Below are positions 1 to 10,800 of a stretch of 64,000 nucleotides of DNA, one piece after another. The notes under the pieces are model-generated. The model had not been told where the DNA came from. It searched no databases and worked only from the letters and a program-made list of their open reading frames with translations. A program made the position numbers and the translations under genes. The stretch's first letter is position 1, and every line of letters begins with the position of its first letter. The stretch comes from Pseudomonas sp. LFM046 (GTDB lineage Bacteria; Pseudomonadota; Gammaproteobacteria; Pseudomonadales; Pseudomonadaceae): NCBI RefSeq assembly GCF_000949385.2, contig NZ_JYKO02000001.1, forward strand, positions 5,664,678-5,728,677, in the 5' to 3' direction.

Positions 1-1
1 C

Positions 2-1180
2 TTGGGCGTGGGCGGCGGTATTGCCGCCTACAAGAGCGCTGAGCTGGTTCGCCGCCTGCGCGACCAGGGCGCCGAGGTCCGCGTAGTGATGACCCAGGGC
101 GGCCGCGAGTTCATCACCCCGCTGACCCTCCAGGCCCTCTCCGGGCACCCCGTCCACCTCGACCTGCTGGACCCCGCCGCCGAAGCGGCCATGGGGCATA
201 TCGAACTGGCCCGCTGGGCCGACCTGGTGCTGATTGCGCCGGCCACTGCCGACCTGATGGCGCGTCTGGCCCAGGGTGTTGCGGACGACCTGCTGACCAC
301 CCTGGTGCTGGCCACCGATGCCCCCGTGGCCCTGGCCCCGGCCATGAACCAGGCCATGTGGCGCGACCCGGCCACCCAAGCCAACCTCGAACTGCTCGCC
401 AAGCGCGGCCTGCGCCTGTTCGGCCCCGCCGCCGGCAGCCAGGCCTGTGGCGACGTCGGTCTCGGCCGCATGCTGGAAGCCGAAGAACTGGCCCAGCTCG
501 CCGCCGACTGCTTCGAGCACCGCGCCCTCACCGGCCGCCATGTCCTGATCACCGCCGGCCCGACCCAGGAAAACATCGACCCGGTGCGCTACATCACCAA
601 CCACAGCTCCGGGAAGATGGGCTTCGCCCTGGCCGAAGCTGCGGTGGAAGCGGGCGCCAAGGTGACCCTGATCACCGGCCCGGTACACCTGCCGACCCCG
701 GACCGGGTCAACCGCATCGACGTAGTCAGCGCCCGCGACATGTTGGCGGCCTGCGAAGCGGCCATGCCTTGCGACCTGCTGATCGCCGCCGCTGCCGTGG
801 CCGACTACCGTCCGGAAGTGGTTGCACAGCACAAAATGAAGAAAGACCCGACCAGCGGCGAAGGCCTGCTGCTGCAGCTGGTACGCAACCCCGATATTCT
901 CGCGACCCTCGCCGGCCGGCCCGATCGCCCCTTCAGCGTGGGCTTCGCCGCCGAAACCGAGAACCTGCTCGAGTACGCCTCGCGCAAGCTCAAGGACAAG
1001 AACCTCGACCTGATCGTCGCCAATGACGTGGCCAACCCCACCATCGGCTTCAACAGCGAGGAAAACGCCATCACCGTCATTGACCGTGACCTGGCCCAGA
1101 CCAGCTTCGCCCAGACCAGCAAGGGCAAGATCGCCCGCCAGCTGGTTGCCTTCATCGCCGACCGCCTCAACCAGGCCTGA
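2..1180 (+). CDS. coaBC: Bifunctional phosphopantothenoylcysteine decarboxylase / phosphopantothenate-cysteine ligase, 5' end missing
   Basis: Makes 4'-phosphopantetheine for coenzyme A: the ligase half (CoaB) joins cysteine to 4'-phosphopantothenate and the FMN-dependent half (CoaC) decarboxylates the product. The N-terminal flavoprotein half shows the catalytic-His segment HIELARWADLVLIAPATAD, the PAMNQAMW motif and the ACGDVGLGRM segment with the conserved Cys. The CoaB half begins near visible residue 180 with LITAGPTQENIDPVR and continues through AAVADYRP and KMKKD. The 392 visible codons run to the window edge in open frame; the family is about 400 residues, so only about ten N-terminal codons should be missing. 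dut follows 6 bp downstream, as in other gammaproteobacteria. Confidence 0.97.
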   Translation: MGVGGGIAAYKSAELVRRLRDQGAEVRVVMTQGGREFITPLTLQALSGHPVHLDLLDPAAEAAMGHIELARWADLVLIAPATADLMARLAQGVADDLLTTLVLATDAPVALAPAMNQAMWRDPATQANLELLAKRGLRLFGPAAGSQACGDVGLGRMLEAEELAQLAADCFEHRALTGRHVLITAGPTQENIDPVRYITNHSSGKMGFALAEAAVEAGAKVTLITGPVHLPTPDRVNRIDVVSARDMLAACEAAMPCDLLIAAAAVADYRPEVVAQHKMKKDPTSGEGLLLQLVRNPDILATLAGRPDRPFSVGFAAETENLLEYASRKLKDKNLDLIVANDVANPTIGFNSEENAITVIDRDLAQTSFAQTSKGKIARQLVAFIADRLNQA

Positions 1181-1186
1181 GATTTC

Positions 1187-1642
1187 ATGCACTCACTGCA
1201 AGCCAAGATCCTCGACTCCCGCATCGGCAGCGAATTCCCGCTGCCGCAATACGCCACCCCGGGTTCCGCAGGCCTCGACCTGCGCGCCATGCTCAAGGAA
1301 GAAGTCGTCCTCGAGCCGGGCCAGACCCTCCTTATCCCCACCGGCCTGTCGATCCACATCGCCGATCCGGGTCTGGCGGCCCTGATCCTGCCGCGCTCGG
1401 GCCTCGGCCATAAGCACGGCGTGGTGCTGGGGAACCTGGTGGGCCTGATCGACTCCGACTACCAGGGCGAGCTGATGGTCTCCTGCTGGAACCGTGGCCA
1501 GACCGCCTTCCGCATCGCCATCGGCGAGCGCATCGCCCAGCTGGTGCTGGTGCCCGTCGTCCAGGCACATTTCGAACTGGTCGACGAATTCCACGAAAGC
1601 CAGCGCGGTGCCGGTGGTTTCGGACACACTGGCAGCCACTGA
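1187..1642 (+). CDS. dut: dUTP diphosphatase
   Basis: Hydrolyses dUTP to dUMP and PPi, keeping uracil out of DNA and supplying dUMP for thymidylate synthesis; a homotrimer in this family. The 151 residues match the usual bacterial length. Conserved motifs are visible: [10 protein letters not shown] (motif 1), [10 protein letters not shown] (2), [15 protein letters not shown] (3, with the catalytic Asp), and the C-terminal glycine-rich [10 protein letters not shown] (5), which closes over the substrate. The start lies 6 bp after coaBC stops, so the two are probably cotranscribed. Confidence 0.97.
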   Translation: MHSLQAKILDSRIGSEFPLPQYATPGSAGLDLRAMLKEEVVLEPGQTLLIPTGLSIHIADPGLAALILPRSGLGHKHGVVLGNLVGLIDSDYQGELMVSCWNRGQTAFRIAIGERIAQLVLVPVVQAHFELVDEFHESQRGAGGFGHTGSH

Positions 1643-1680
1643 CCGCCTAGTATCAGGACGACCCGCCCAGGAGACGTTCA

Positions 1681-4275
1681 GTGAAACTCTTCAAGCGCAG
1701 CAGCAAGGAAGCCGCCACCAACGGTTCGGGCAGCCGGCCGGGTAATGGCCAGCCGCGCCGCAAGGCTTCCAGCGACCTGGCTCCCGGAACACTGGCCGCC
1801 CTGGCCGGCATCGCCGCCGCCGGCGCCCTGGTCTGGTTCGGCCTGATCCAGCCGGCTGAGCAGAGCCGGATCAACCAGCTCAGCCAGGCCTGGGGTGACA
1901 GCCAGGCCGCCACCCTGCGCCAGGCCATCGCCCAGGTGAAGGCCGAAACCGTCGCCGCCTCCCACGACCCCAGCCTGATCGACGCCGTGAACAGCGGCGA
2001 TGCCAGCACGCTGCAAGCTGCCGAACGCGGCCTGGGCTATCGCGATGGCGTGGTCGACGCGCACCTCAACCTGCCCGGCCAGGCCCAGCAGAACTCCCAG
2101 CGCGCAGCGCCGATGAATTTCGCCGCGCTGGACATGTTGCGTCGCCTGGAAATCGGCCAGCAGCGCAGCCCGGAGGCCTACAAGGTCGGTCAGCGCTGGC
2201 TGGTGTACAGCGCCGCGCCGCTGCGCCTGAACGACCAGAGTGCACCCCAGGGTACGCTGCTGATGGTGTTCGATCTGGAGCGCCTGCTGCGCAGCCTGCC
2301 GCCGTTGCCGGCCGAGGTTGGCCAGCTTCAGCTGATCCAGCAGTTCAAGAACGCCCCCGCCCAGGTCCTGGCCCAGCGCGGACAGGCCGCCGACGCCGCG
2401 CCCATCGCCCTGGAAAGCGGCAATCCGAACTGGAAGCTCAGCTTCACCCCCGGCGCGGGCCTGACCCAACCGACCTTCTCGCCGCTACCGCTGGTCTTGG
2501 CCGCCCTGCTCGCGCTGATCGGCTCGATCCTGGGCCTGAGGCTCAGCCTGAACATCGTGCAACGCAAGCTGCGGGACGACGTCCGGCAGCTCGATCAACT
2601 GCTGCAAGAACTCTCGAACGGCAAGAGCGTCAAAGGATTCAGTCTGCGCCTGCCGGCGCTGGACAGCCTGGCGCAGGCGCTTGCCCGCCAGCTCAGGCGT
2701 ACACCCGAGCCGGTGCCGGATAGCGGCCAGGCCGTAGCGGCTGCCAGCAACCCGGTTGCCCCGGCTCCCGCCCAGCCAGCCGAATCGGCTGACCCACTTT
2801 TCCAAGATACCGACATTCTCGATATCGACATCCTCGACGAAGACCAGGACCTCCTGGGATTGGAGCAAGCCCCCGCCATGACCAGCATCGAACAGATCGC
2901 CCCCAACCTGCCCGCCAGCATTTTCCGCGCGTATGACATTCGCGGCGTGGTCGGCGATACCCTCACCGCCGAGACCGCCTACTGGGTGGGTCGTGCCATT
3001 GGCTCGGAGAGCCTGGCTCGCGGCGAATCCTGCGTATCCGTCGGCCGCGACGGTCGCCTGTCCGGCCCCGAGCTGGTCCAGGCACTGATCCAGGGCCTGA
3101 TGGATTGCGGCTGCCAGGTGACCGACGTCGGCATGGTGCCGACCCCGGCGCTCTACTACGCCGCCAACGTGCTGGCCGGCAAATCCGGCGTGATGCTCAC
3201 CGGCAGCCACAACCCGCCGGACTACAACGGCTTCAAGATCATGGTGGCCGGCGAGACCCTGGCCAACGAACAGATCACCGCCCTGCACACCCGCATTCAG
3301 AACAACGATCTGGCCAGCGGCGTTGGCAGCGCTGAAGCGGTGGACGTACTGGACCGCTACTTCCAGGAAATCCGCAACGACATCGCCATGGCCAAGCGCA
3401 TGAAAGTGGTGGTGGATTGCGGCAACGGCGTGGCCGGCGTGATCGCCCCGCAGCTGATCGAAGCCCTGGGCTGCACCGTGATTCCGCTGTTCTGCGACGT
3501 CGACGGCACCTTCCCCAACCACCATCCGGACCCGGGCAAGCCCGAGAACCTGGAAGACCTGATCGCCAAGGTGAAGGAAGAGCAGGCCGACCTGGGCCTG
3601 GCCTTCGACGGCGACGGCGACCGCGTCGGCGTGGTGACCAACAAAGGCACCATCATCTACCCCGACCGCTTGCTGATGCTCTTCGCCAAGGACGTGGTCT
3701 CCCGCAATCCGGGCGCCGACATCATCTTCGACGTGAAGTGCACCCGCCGCCTGACCTCCCTCATCAGCGGCTACGGTGGCCGCCCGGTGATGTGGAAGAC
3801 CGGCCACTCCCTGATCAAGAAGAAGATGAAGGAAACCGGCGCCCTGCTGGCCGGCGAAATGAGCGGCCACATCTTCTTCAAGGAGCGCTGGTACGGCTTC
3901 GACGACGGCATCTACAGCGCCGCCCGCCTGCTGGAAATCCTCAGCCAGGAAAAGAACGACGCTGAAACTGTGTTCTCGGCCTTCCCGAAAGACGTCTCCA
4001 CTCCGGAGATCAACATCACCGTCACCGACGAGAGCAAGTTCCGCCTGATCGAGCGCCTGCAGCGCGAGGCCAGCTGGGGCGAAGCCAACCTCACCACCCT
4101 CGATGGCGTGCGTGTCGATTATCCGAAGGGCTGGGGCCTGGTCCGCGCGTCCAACACGACTCCCGTGCTGGTGCTGCGCTTCGAGGCCGACACCGAGGAA
4201 GAGCTGGAGCGCATCAAGCAGGTGTTCCGCAGCCAGCTCAACCTGATCGCCCCTGAACTCAAACTGCCGTTCTGA
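1681..4275 (+). CDS. algC: Phosphomannomutase/phosphoglucomutase, long form with membrane-associated N-terminal region
   Basis: Interconverts hexose 1- and 6-phosphates of mannose and glucose for LPS, alginate and rhamnolipid precursors. The C-terminal ~465 residues are the classic enzyme: phosphoserine loop TGSHNPPDYNGF (Ser about 509), metal loop DGDGDR, sugar-binding GEMSGH, and phosphate-binding RASNTTP. The N-terminal ~400 residues are unlike the mutase: a hydrophobic segment near residues 33-52, a mostly soluble stretch, a second hydrophobic segment near 265-290 and an acidic Ala/Pro-rich linker. The frame is open throughout from a GTG start preceded by CAGGAG. An in-frame ATG at 2878 would give the short enzyme that was described first for P. 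aeruginosa. argB begins 21 bp downstream. Confidence 0.95.
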   Translation: MKLFKRSSKEAATNGSGSRPGNGQPRRKASSDLAPGTLAALAGIAAAGALVWFGLIQPAEQSRINQLSQAWGDSQAATLRQAIAQVKAETVAASHDPSLIDAVNSGDASTLQAAERGLGYRDGVVDAHLNLPGQAQQNSQRAAPMNFAALDMLRRLEIGQQRSPEAYKVGQRWLVYSAAPLRLNDQSAPQGTLLMVFDLERLLRSLPPLPAEVGQLQLIQQFKNAPAQVLAQRGQAADAAPIALESGNPNWKLSFTPGAGLTQPTFSPLPLVLAALLALIGSILGLRLSLNIVQRKLRDDVRQLDQLLQELSNGKSVKGFSLRLPALDSLAQALARQLRRTPEPVPDSGQAVAAASNPVAPAPAQPAESADPLFQDTDILDIDILDEDQDLLGLEQAPAMTSIEQIAPNLPASIFRAYDIRGVVGDTLTAETAYWVGRAIGSESLARGESCVSVGRDGRLSGPELVQALIQGLMDCGCQVTDVGMVPTPALYYAANVLAGKSGVMLTGSHNPPDYNGFKIMVAGETLANEQITALHTRIQNNDLASGVGSAEAVDVLDRYFQEIRNDIAMAKRMKVVVDCGNGVAGVIAPQLIEALGCTVIPLFCDVDGTFPNHHPDPGKPENLEDLIAKVKEEQADLGLAFDGDGDRVGVVTNKGTIIYPDRLLMLFAKDVVSRNPGADIIFDVKCTRRLTSLISGYGGRPVMWKTGHSLIKKKMKETGALLAGEMSGHIFFKERWYGFDDGIYSAARLLEILSQEKNDAETVFSAFPKDVSTPEINITVTDESKFRLIERLQREASWGEANLTTLDGVRVDYPKGWGLVRASNTTPVLVLRFEADTEEELERIKQVFRSQLNLIAPELKLPF

Positions 4276-5202
<927 letters not shown>

Positions 5203-5218
5203 GCTGAGCGATACCCAG

Positions 5219-5250
5219 ACAGGCCGGAGCGATCCGGCCTGTTCTTTTTC
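5219..5250 (+). terminator. Intrinsic terminator after argB
   Basis: A 10-bp perfect stem (ACAGGCCGGA / TCCGGCCTGT) with a GCGA loop is followed directly by TCTTTTTC. It ends the coaBC-dut-algC-argB transcript. The next gene starts only 12 bp further on, so its promoter must overlap this hairpin or it depends on read-through. Confidence 0.9.
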
Positions 5251-5261
5251 AGGAGCCGGAA

Positions 5262-5705
5262 ATGGCCAGACTGTCCCGAGAGGATTTCAGCTTCTTCCAC
5301 ACCCTGCGCGTGCGCTGGGCCGAGGTGGACCCGCAAGGCATTGTCTTCAACGGCAATTACCTGACCTACGCCGACGTCGCCATCACCGAGTATTTCCGCG
5401 CCCTCGAGGTGGCCTACCCGGCCGACCTGCAGAAGGATGGCGGCGACTTCTTCGCGGTGAAGACCCTGTTGGAGTACCTGGCGCCGGCGTGCTTCGACGA
5501 CCTGCTGGACATCGGCGTGCGGGTCAGCCGCCTCGGCGGTGCGAGCATTGCCTTCGAAGTGGGCATCTGGCGTGGTGAGGAGCAGCTGACGTCGGGTGAA
5601 GTGGTCAACGTGCATGCCGACCCCGCCAGCCGCAAGAGTCTGCGGCTGCCGGATTGGCTGAGGGACAGGGTGCGGTGCTTCGAGCGGGTCGCCCCGGCTG
5701 ACTGA
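5262..5705 (+). CDS. Acyl-CoA thioesterase, 4HBT hotdog family
   Basis: Predicted to hydrolyse an acyl-CoA thioester; the substrate cannot be read from sequence. The 147 residues form a single hotdog domain. The family signature is near residue 21: AEVDPQGIVFNGNYLTYAD, where the Asp followed by G-(I/V)-V-(F/Y)-x-x-N-Y is the catalytic loop of YbgC/4-hydroxybenzoyl-CoA thioesterases. The start codon follows TCAGGAGCC with good spacing. Lying alone between the argB terminator and a convergent gene, it offers no context for function. Confidence 0.85.
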   Translation: MARLSREDFSFFHTLRVRWAEVDPQGIVFNGNYLTYADVAITEYFRALEVAYPADLQKDGGDFFAVKTLLEYLAPACFDDLLDIGVRVSRLGGASIAFEVGIWRGEEQLTSGEVVNVHADPASRKSLRLPDWLRDRVRCFERVAPAD

Positions 5706-5707
5706 CG

Positions 5708-6295
5708 CTAGCGAGCCAGGAGTTCGGCCAGCCGCGCGCGGTCAGCGGCGTAGCTGGCCTTGGCCGCATCGCGGTCCTTGGTGTAGCGGGCGATATCCTG
5801 GTCCAGGCGCTTCTGCTGCTCGCGCAGGCTGTCGATCTGCGTCACCAGGGGAGCCGGGACTTCACGCCCGGCCCGCTCGCTTTCCGCCGCCTGGCTTTGC
5901 AGGTTGGCCTGTTGGGCATGCAGGGACTGCTGGTTGCCACGAGCGACGCCAATCAAGCTATCCAGCTCAGCCAGCTTGCGCTCCAGGGCGCGGTCGACAT
6001 CCTCAACGCTGGTGTAGAGCCGCAGCAACTGGGCGTCGGAACTGGCGCGGGCCTTCTCGTCCAACTGGCGCTGCATCTCCTCGCGGCTGGGTGCGGGCGG
6101 GACTTTGCGCACGACGCGGCCATGCTCGTTGAGCACCTCGTAGCCCTTGCCGACGTACTCCGGCGGAACGCCCTGGCGATCCAGCACGGTCACGCCCTTG
6201 TCATTGACGTAGCGATACAGTTCCGTCGCCCCGGACAGCGCGGGTAGCAGCAGGCCCAACAACAGGCCGTAGCGGAATGCAGGCGGCTTGAGCAT
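5708..6295 (-). CDS. DUF4124-domain secreted protein with coiled coil
   Basis: Function unknown. The N-terminus is a signal peptide (hydrophobic core about residues 9-22, cleavage likely after LSGA). It is followed by the DUF4124 signature ELYRYVNDKGVTVLDRQGVP, a short beta-rich module found in many Pseudomonas envelope proteins. Residues about 68-190 are charged, Gln/Ala-rich and heptad-like, so a long periplasmic coiled coil is likely. The ATG is preceded by GGGGAG with 5-nt spacing. It lies leftward, downstream of pyrE (23-bp gap) and probably in the same transcript. A second DUF4124 protein in this window is the M23 peptidase at 32.6 kb. Confidence 0.8.
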   Translation of the reverse strand: MLKPPAFRYGLLLGLLLPALSGATELYRYVNDKGVTVLDRQGVPPEYVGKGYEVLNEHGRVVRKVPPAPSREEMQRQLDEKARASSDAQLLRLYTSVEDVDRALERKLAELDSLIGVARGNQQSLHAQQANLQSQAAESERAGREVPAPLVTQIDSLREQQKRLDQDIARYTKDRDAAKASYAADRARLAELLAR

Positions 6296-6318
6296 GAGGA
6301 CTCCCCAACCCCGAACGG

Positions 6319-6960
6319 TCAGATGCCGAAGTTGGCGCGATAGGTTTCCACGGCGGGCAGGTGCTTTTTCAGCTCAGCGTCACCGGCCAGATACTCCAAT
6401 ACCTGCTCCAGGGACACGATGCTCACCACCGGCATACCGAAATCACGCTCCACTTCCTGTATAGCCGAAAGCTCGCCCTGACCACGCTCCTGGCGGTTCA
6501 GCGCGATGAGCACGCCGGCGGCCTGGGCGCCCTGGGCCTGGATGATCTGCATCACTTCGCGGATGGCGGTGCCGGCGGTGATCACGTCATCGATGATCAG
6601 CACACGGCCTTCGAGCGGTGAGCCCACCAGAGTGCCGCCTTCGCCGTGGTCCTTGGCTTCCTTGCGATTGAAGCACCACGGGATGTCGATCTGATGATGC
6701 TCGGCCAGCGCAACGGCAGTCGCGGCGGCCAGCGGAATGCCCTTGTAGGCCGGGCCGAACAGCACATCGAAAGGAATGCCGCTGTCCACCACGGCGGCCG
6801 CATAGAATCGGCCGAGCTGGGCGAGGGCCAAGCCACTGTTGAACAGGCCGGCATTGAAGAAATAGGGGCTGGTACGCCCGGACTTGAGAGTGAACTCACC
6901 GAAGCGCAGTACTCCGCGCTCGATGGCAAAGCGAATGAATTCGCGTTGGTACGCCTGCAT
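6319..6960 (-). CDS. pyrE: Orotate phosphoribosyltransferase
   Basis: Joins orotate to PRPP to give OMP in de novo pyrimidine synthesis. At 213 residues it matches the enterobacterial and Pseudomonas enzyme. The PRPP-binding signature [13 protein letters not shown] is at residues 120-132, and the Lys-containing loop [13 protein letters not shown] (98-110) is the flexible catalytic loop. It is divergent from crc with 80 bp between them, the standard Pseudomonas pyrE/crc arrangement. Confidence 0.97.
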   Translation of the reverse strand: MQAYQREFIRFAIERGVLRFGEFTLKSGRTSPYFFNAGLFNSGLALAQLGRFYAAAVVDSGIPFDVLFGPAYKGIPLAAATAVALAEHHQIDIPWCFNRKEAKDHGEGGTLVGSPLEGRVLIIDDVITAGTAIREVMQIIQAQGAQAAGVLIALNRQERGQGELSAIQEVERDFGMPVVSIVSLEQVLEYLAGDAELKKHLPAVETYRANFGI

Positions 6961-7040
6961 GAAAAGCCTCGGACGGCACGGATTTAGCTAAAAAGAAAGA
7001 GCTCGGGTATCATACACGCACGTGTTTTTGGGGGCCATTT

Positions 7041-7820
7041 ATGCGGATCATCAGTGTGAACGTGAATGGTATTCAAGCGGCAGCCGAGCGGGGTCTCCTC
7101 AGCTGGCTGCAGGCTCAGAATGCCGACGTGATCTGCCTGCAAGACACACGTGCCTCCGCCTTCGACCTGGACGACCCTGCCTTCCAACTGGATGGTTATT
7201 TCCTCTACGCCGGCGATGCCGAAGTGCCCTCCCAAGGTGGTGTGGCGCTCTATTCCCGGTTGCAACCCAAGGCGGTGATCTGGGGACTCGGCTTCGAGTC
7301 CTGCGATCGGTACGGACGCTACCTGCAGGCAGATTTCGACAAAGTGAGCATCGCCACCCTGCTGCTGCCCTCCGGGCAAGGCGGGGACGAGAACCTGAAC
7401 CACAAGTTCAAGTTCATGGACGACCTCACCCATTATCTGAACAAGCAGCGTCGCAAGCGCCGCGAGTACATCTACTGCGGCTCGCTCTACGTCGCGCACC
7501 AGAAGCTGGACGTGAAGAACTGGCGCGACTGCCAGCAAATCCCCGGCTTTCTCGCGCCCGAGCGCGCGTGGATGGACGAGGTGTTCGGCAACATGGGCTA
7601 TGTGGATGCCCTGCGCGAAGTCAGCCGCGAAGGCGACCAGTACAGCTGGTGGCCGGACAGCGAGCAGGCCGAGATGCTCAACCTCGGCTGGCGCTTCGAC
7701 TACCAGGTGCTCACGCCCGGCCTGCGTCGCTTCGTGCGCAGTGCCCGTCTGCCGCGTCAGCCGCGCTTCTCCCAGCATGCGCCGCTGATCGTCGACTACG
7801 ACTGGCTGCTGAGCGTGTGA
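7041..7820 (+). CDS. crc: Catabolite repression control protein
   Basis: Crc cooperates with Hfq to block translation of mRNAs for less-preferred carbon sources that carry A-rich motifs near the start codon. The 259-residue protein has the exonuclease III/EEP fold, starting MRIISVNVNGIQAAAERG, but family work shows that Pseudomonas Crc has no nuclease activity and acts in Hfq-RNA assemblies. It is convergent with the DUF4870 gene across a bidirectional terminator and divergent from pyrE. A probable target, the amino-acid symporter at 61 kb, lies in the same window. Confidence 0.96.
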   Translation: MRIISVNVNGIQAAAERGLLSWLQAQNADVICLQDTRASAFDLDDPAFQLDGYFLYAGDAEVPSQGGVALYSRLQPKAVIWGLGFESCDRYGRYLQADFDKVSIATLLLPSGQGGDENLNHKFKFMDDLTHYLNKQRRKRREYIYCGSLYVAHQKLDVKNWRDCQQIPGFLAPERAWMDEVFGNMGYVDALREVSREGDQYSWWPDSEQAEMLNLGWRFDYQVLTPGLRRFVRSARLPRQPRFSQHAPLIVDYDWLLSV

Positions 7821-7830
7821 CCCGGGCAGA

Positions 7831-7860
7831 AAAAAGCCGGCTTGCGAGCCGGCTTTTTCT
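7831..7860. terminator. Bidirectional intrinsic terminator between crc and the DUF4870 gene
   Basis: A 12-bp perfect stem (AAAAAGCCGGCT / AGCCGGCTTTTT) with a 4-nt loop. It has T-runs on both strands, so it can end both converging transcripts. Confidence 0.92.
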
Positions 7861-7875
7861 TGTCCGCGATTCGGC

Positions 7876-8241
7876 CTATCTCACCAGCCGCCAGCAGAAG
7901 GGGTAGCGGTAGGCCTGGCCTTCATTGGCCTTGATCCCGGCGATGATGGTCAGCACCAGCGCGCCGATGCTCACCAGGCCCAGCAGCGGGAAACCGATCA
8001 CCACCAGCATCAGCAGGAAGCACAGCACCACCGCCATCGCGACGGTGATCTGGAAGTTCAGCGCTTCCTTGCCTTGGGCGTCGACGAAGGGGTCCATGTC
8101 CTTCTTGATCTGCCAGACAATCAACGGGCCCAGCAGGTTGCCGAAGGGGAACACCAATCCGAGGAAAGCGGAAAAGTGGCAGAACATCGCCCATTGCCGT
8201 ACTTCCCGGCTCGGCTCCTGATACTCAGTAGGTTCGTCCAT
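7876..8241 (-). CDS. DUF4870 family small membrane protein
   Basis: A 121-residue protein of unknown role. A polar, acidic N-terminus (about 20 residues) is followed by about three hydrophobic segments: WAMFCHFSAFLGLVFPFG, then a strongly hydrophobic stretch MAVVLCFLLMLVVIGFPLLGL and SIGALVLTIIAGI. The conserved LIVWQIKKDMDPFVDAQGKEALNF between them is the DUF4870 signature. The ATG at 8241 was chosen over the GTG at 8247 because AGGAGG sits 5 nt before the ATG. rph lies 26 bp upstream in the same direction, so the two may share a transcript. Confidence 0.85.
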   Translation of the reverse strand: MDEPTEYQEPSREVRQWAMFCHFSAFLGLVFPFGNLLGPLIVWQIKKDMDPFVDAQGKEALNFQITVAMAVVLCFLLMLVVIGFPLLGLVSIGALVLTIIAGIKANEGQAYRYPFCWRLVR

Positions 8242-8267
8242 TCCCACCTCCTCGATTGGTATGCGTG

Positions 8268-8987
8268 TCAGTCCGCCAGGGCGGCCCGCTGCAGTTCGAA
8301 CAGTTCGTTCAGGCCCTTGCGCGCCAGGTCCAGCATGGCAGTCAGCTCTTCCGGCTGGAAGGGCACGCCCTCAGCGGTGCCCTGGACCTCGATGAAGCCG
8401 CCGGCATCGGTCATGACCACGTTCAGGTCGGTCTCGGCGGCGGCGTCTTCCAGGTAGTCCAGATCCAGCACTGGCTCGCCCTGGTAGATGCCCACGGAAA
8501 CGGCGGCCACCATCTGCTTCAGCGGCTCGCCCTTCAGCGCGCCACGCTTCTTCAGCACCTTGAGTGCATCCACCAGGGCCACCATGGCGCCAGTGATGGA
8601 CGCGGTGCGGGTGCCACCGTCGGCCTGGATCACATCGCAGTCCAGGTAGATGGTGTTCTCGCCCAGCTTGGTCATGTCCAGCGCGGCGCGCAGGGAGCGG
8701 CCGATCAAGCGCTGGATCTCCAGGGTACGACCACCCTGCTTGCCGCGGCTGGCTTCACGCTGGTTACGCTCGCCGGTGGCGCGGGGCAGCATGCCGTATT
8801 CGGCAGTCAGCCAACCCTGGCCCTGCCCCTTGAGGAAGCGCGGAACGCCGGCTTCGACGCTGGCCGTGCAGATCACTTTGGTATCCCCGAACTCCACCAG
8901 CACCGAGCCTTCGGCGTGCTTGGTGTAGTTGCGGGTGATGCGGATCGGGCGCAGCTGATCGGCCGCGCGGCCACTGGGACGTTTCAT
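8268..8987 (-). CDS. rph: Ribonuclease PH
   Basis: A phosphorolytic 3'-5' exoribonuclease that trims tRNA 3' ends. At 239 residues it has the usual length. Visible family landmarks are the N-terminal [13 protein letters not shown], the active-site region [17 protein letters not shown] and the later [17 protein letters not shown] and [19 protein letters not shown]. It is divergent from yicC, with 137 bp between the two start codons. Confidence 0.97.
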   Translation of the reverse strand: MKRPSGRAADQLRPIRITRNYTKHAEGSVLVEFGDTKVICTASVEAGVPRFLKGQGQGWLTAEYGMLPRATGERNQREASRGKQGGRTLEIQRLIGRSLRAALDMTKLGENTIYLDCDVIQADGGTRTASITGAMVALVDALKVLKKRGALKGEPLKQMVAAVSVGIYQGEPVLDLDYLEDAAAETDLNVVMTDAGGFIEVQGTAEGVPFQPEELTAMLDLARKGLNELFELQRAALAD

Positions 8988-9124
8988 CGGGGCTTACCTG
9001 TTCGGGAGAAATCTGCCCGCCATTATAGAGGGCCGACGCCAAGGGGGACATCGCCGCGTTGGGAGGCACAGGCCGCCTGGGCTACAATCCCCACCTTTGA
9101 TCGTCGAAACCGAGAGGAATCCCC

Positions 9125-9988
9125 ATGGTGCACAGCATGACCGCCTTCGCCCGCGTGGAACGGGCCGGCCCCTATGGCACCCTGAGCTGGGAACTGCGCT
9201 CGGTCAACCACCGTTACCTGGAGCCCCACCTGCGTCTCCCGGAGTCCTTCCGCGACCTCGAAGGCCCGGTGCGTGACGCCCTGCGCCAGGGCCTCTCCCG
9301 TGGCAAGGTGGAAATCACCCTGCGCCTGGCCGAAGAAACCGCCGGCAAGCCGCTGCAGGTGGACCGCGAGCGCGCCGCGCAGCTGATCCAGGCCGCTGAG
9401 AGTGTCGCCGCACTAATCAAGCAACCGGCACCGCTGAACCCCCTTGAAGTCCTCGCCTGGCCCGGCGTGCTGGTCGCCGATGCCGCCGATCCGCAAGCCC
9501 TCAACGCCGCCGCCCTGGAAGCCTTCGCCCAGGCCCTGGACGAGCTGAAGAAAGGCCGCGCCCGGGAAGGCGCCGAACTGGCCCGCCTGCTCAATGAGCG
9601 CCTGGACGGCATGCAGGAAGAAGTCACCGCCCTGCGCGCCCTGGTACCACAGATGCTCGCCGCCCAGCGGCAGAAGATCCTCGACCGCTTCAACGAGCTG
9701 AAGGCTGAGCTGGACCCCCAGCGCCTGGAGCAGGAGATGGTCCTGCTGGCGCAGAAGAGCGACGTGGCCGAGGAACTGGACCGCCTCGGCACCCACATCG
9801 GTGAAGTCCGCCGGGTGCTCAAGGCCGGCGGTGCCGCCGGTCGCCGCCTGGACTTCCTGATGCAGGAGCTCAACCGCGAGGCCAACACCCTGGGCTCCAA
9901 GGCCTTCGACCCGCGCAGCACTCAGGCCGCCGTCAACCTCAAGGTCCTGATCGAGCAGATGCGCGAACAAGTCCAGAACATCGAGTAA
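9125..9988 (+). CDS. yicC: YicC family endoribonuclease
   Basis: YicC proteins have been reported to be endoribonucleases that affect small-RNA stability; the target in this organism is unknown. The 287 residues include the N-terminal YicC module (MVHSMTAFARVERAG, SVNHRYLEPHLRLPE) and the C-terminal DUF1732 module ending in GRRLDFLMQELNREANTLGSK, which is the most conserved stretch. Between them is a long charged helical region, about residues 120-220. It is followed after 12 bp by gmk, the common yicC-gmk pair. Confidence 0.93.
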   Translation: MVHSMTAFARVERAGPYGTLSWELRSVNHRYLEPHLRLPESFRDLEGPVRDALRQGLSRGKVEITLRLAEETAGKPLQVDRERAAQLIQAAESVAALIKQPAPLNPLEVLAWPGVLVADAADPQALNAAALEAFAQALDELKKGRAREGAELARLLNERLDGMQEEVTALRALVPQMLAAQRQKILDRFNELKAELDPQRLEQEMVLLAQKSDVAEELDRLGTHIGEVRRVLKAGGAAGRRLDFLMQELNREANTLGSKAFDPRSTQAAVNLKVLIEQMREQVQNIE

Positions 9989-10621
<633 letters not shown>

Positions 10622-10800
10622 TCACGGCAGTTCCTATCGCCCCGATAGCTGGCCTTCGGGCCAGCCATGCCCCAGACTCCAGGCAGGAAAGCGCCAAAAA
10701 TCGGCGCTTCCCTAATTGGTGGCGATTTTTTAGACTATTCAGTCCGCTCGCCCATCCGGGCTCAGCATCCGCCATAACATTTCGTGCTACGAGGAACACC
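10622..10800 (+). promoter_or_regulatory. gmk-rpoZ intergenic region with two hairpins
   Basis: This 179-bp gap holds a UUCG-tetraloop hairpin at 10648-10665 (GCTGGCC/GGCCAGC) and a second stem at 10689-10709 (AAGCGCC/GGCGCTT). Neither is followed by a strong T-run. The AT-rich stretch GATTTTTTAGACTATTC near 10724-10740 is the most promoter-like part, so rpoZ-spoT probably has its own promoter here. That assignment is by eye. Confidence 0.4.
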
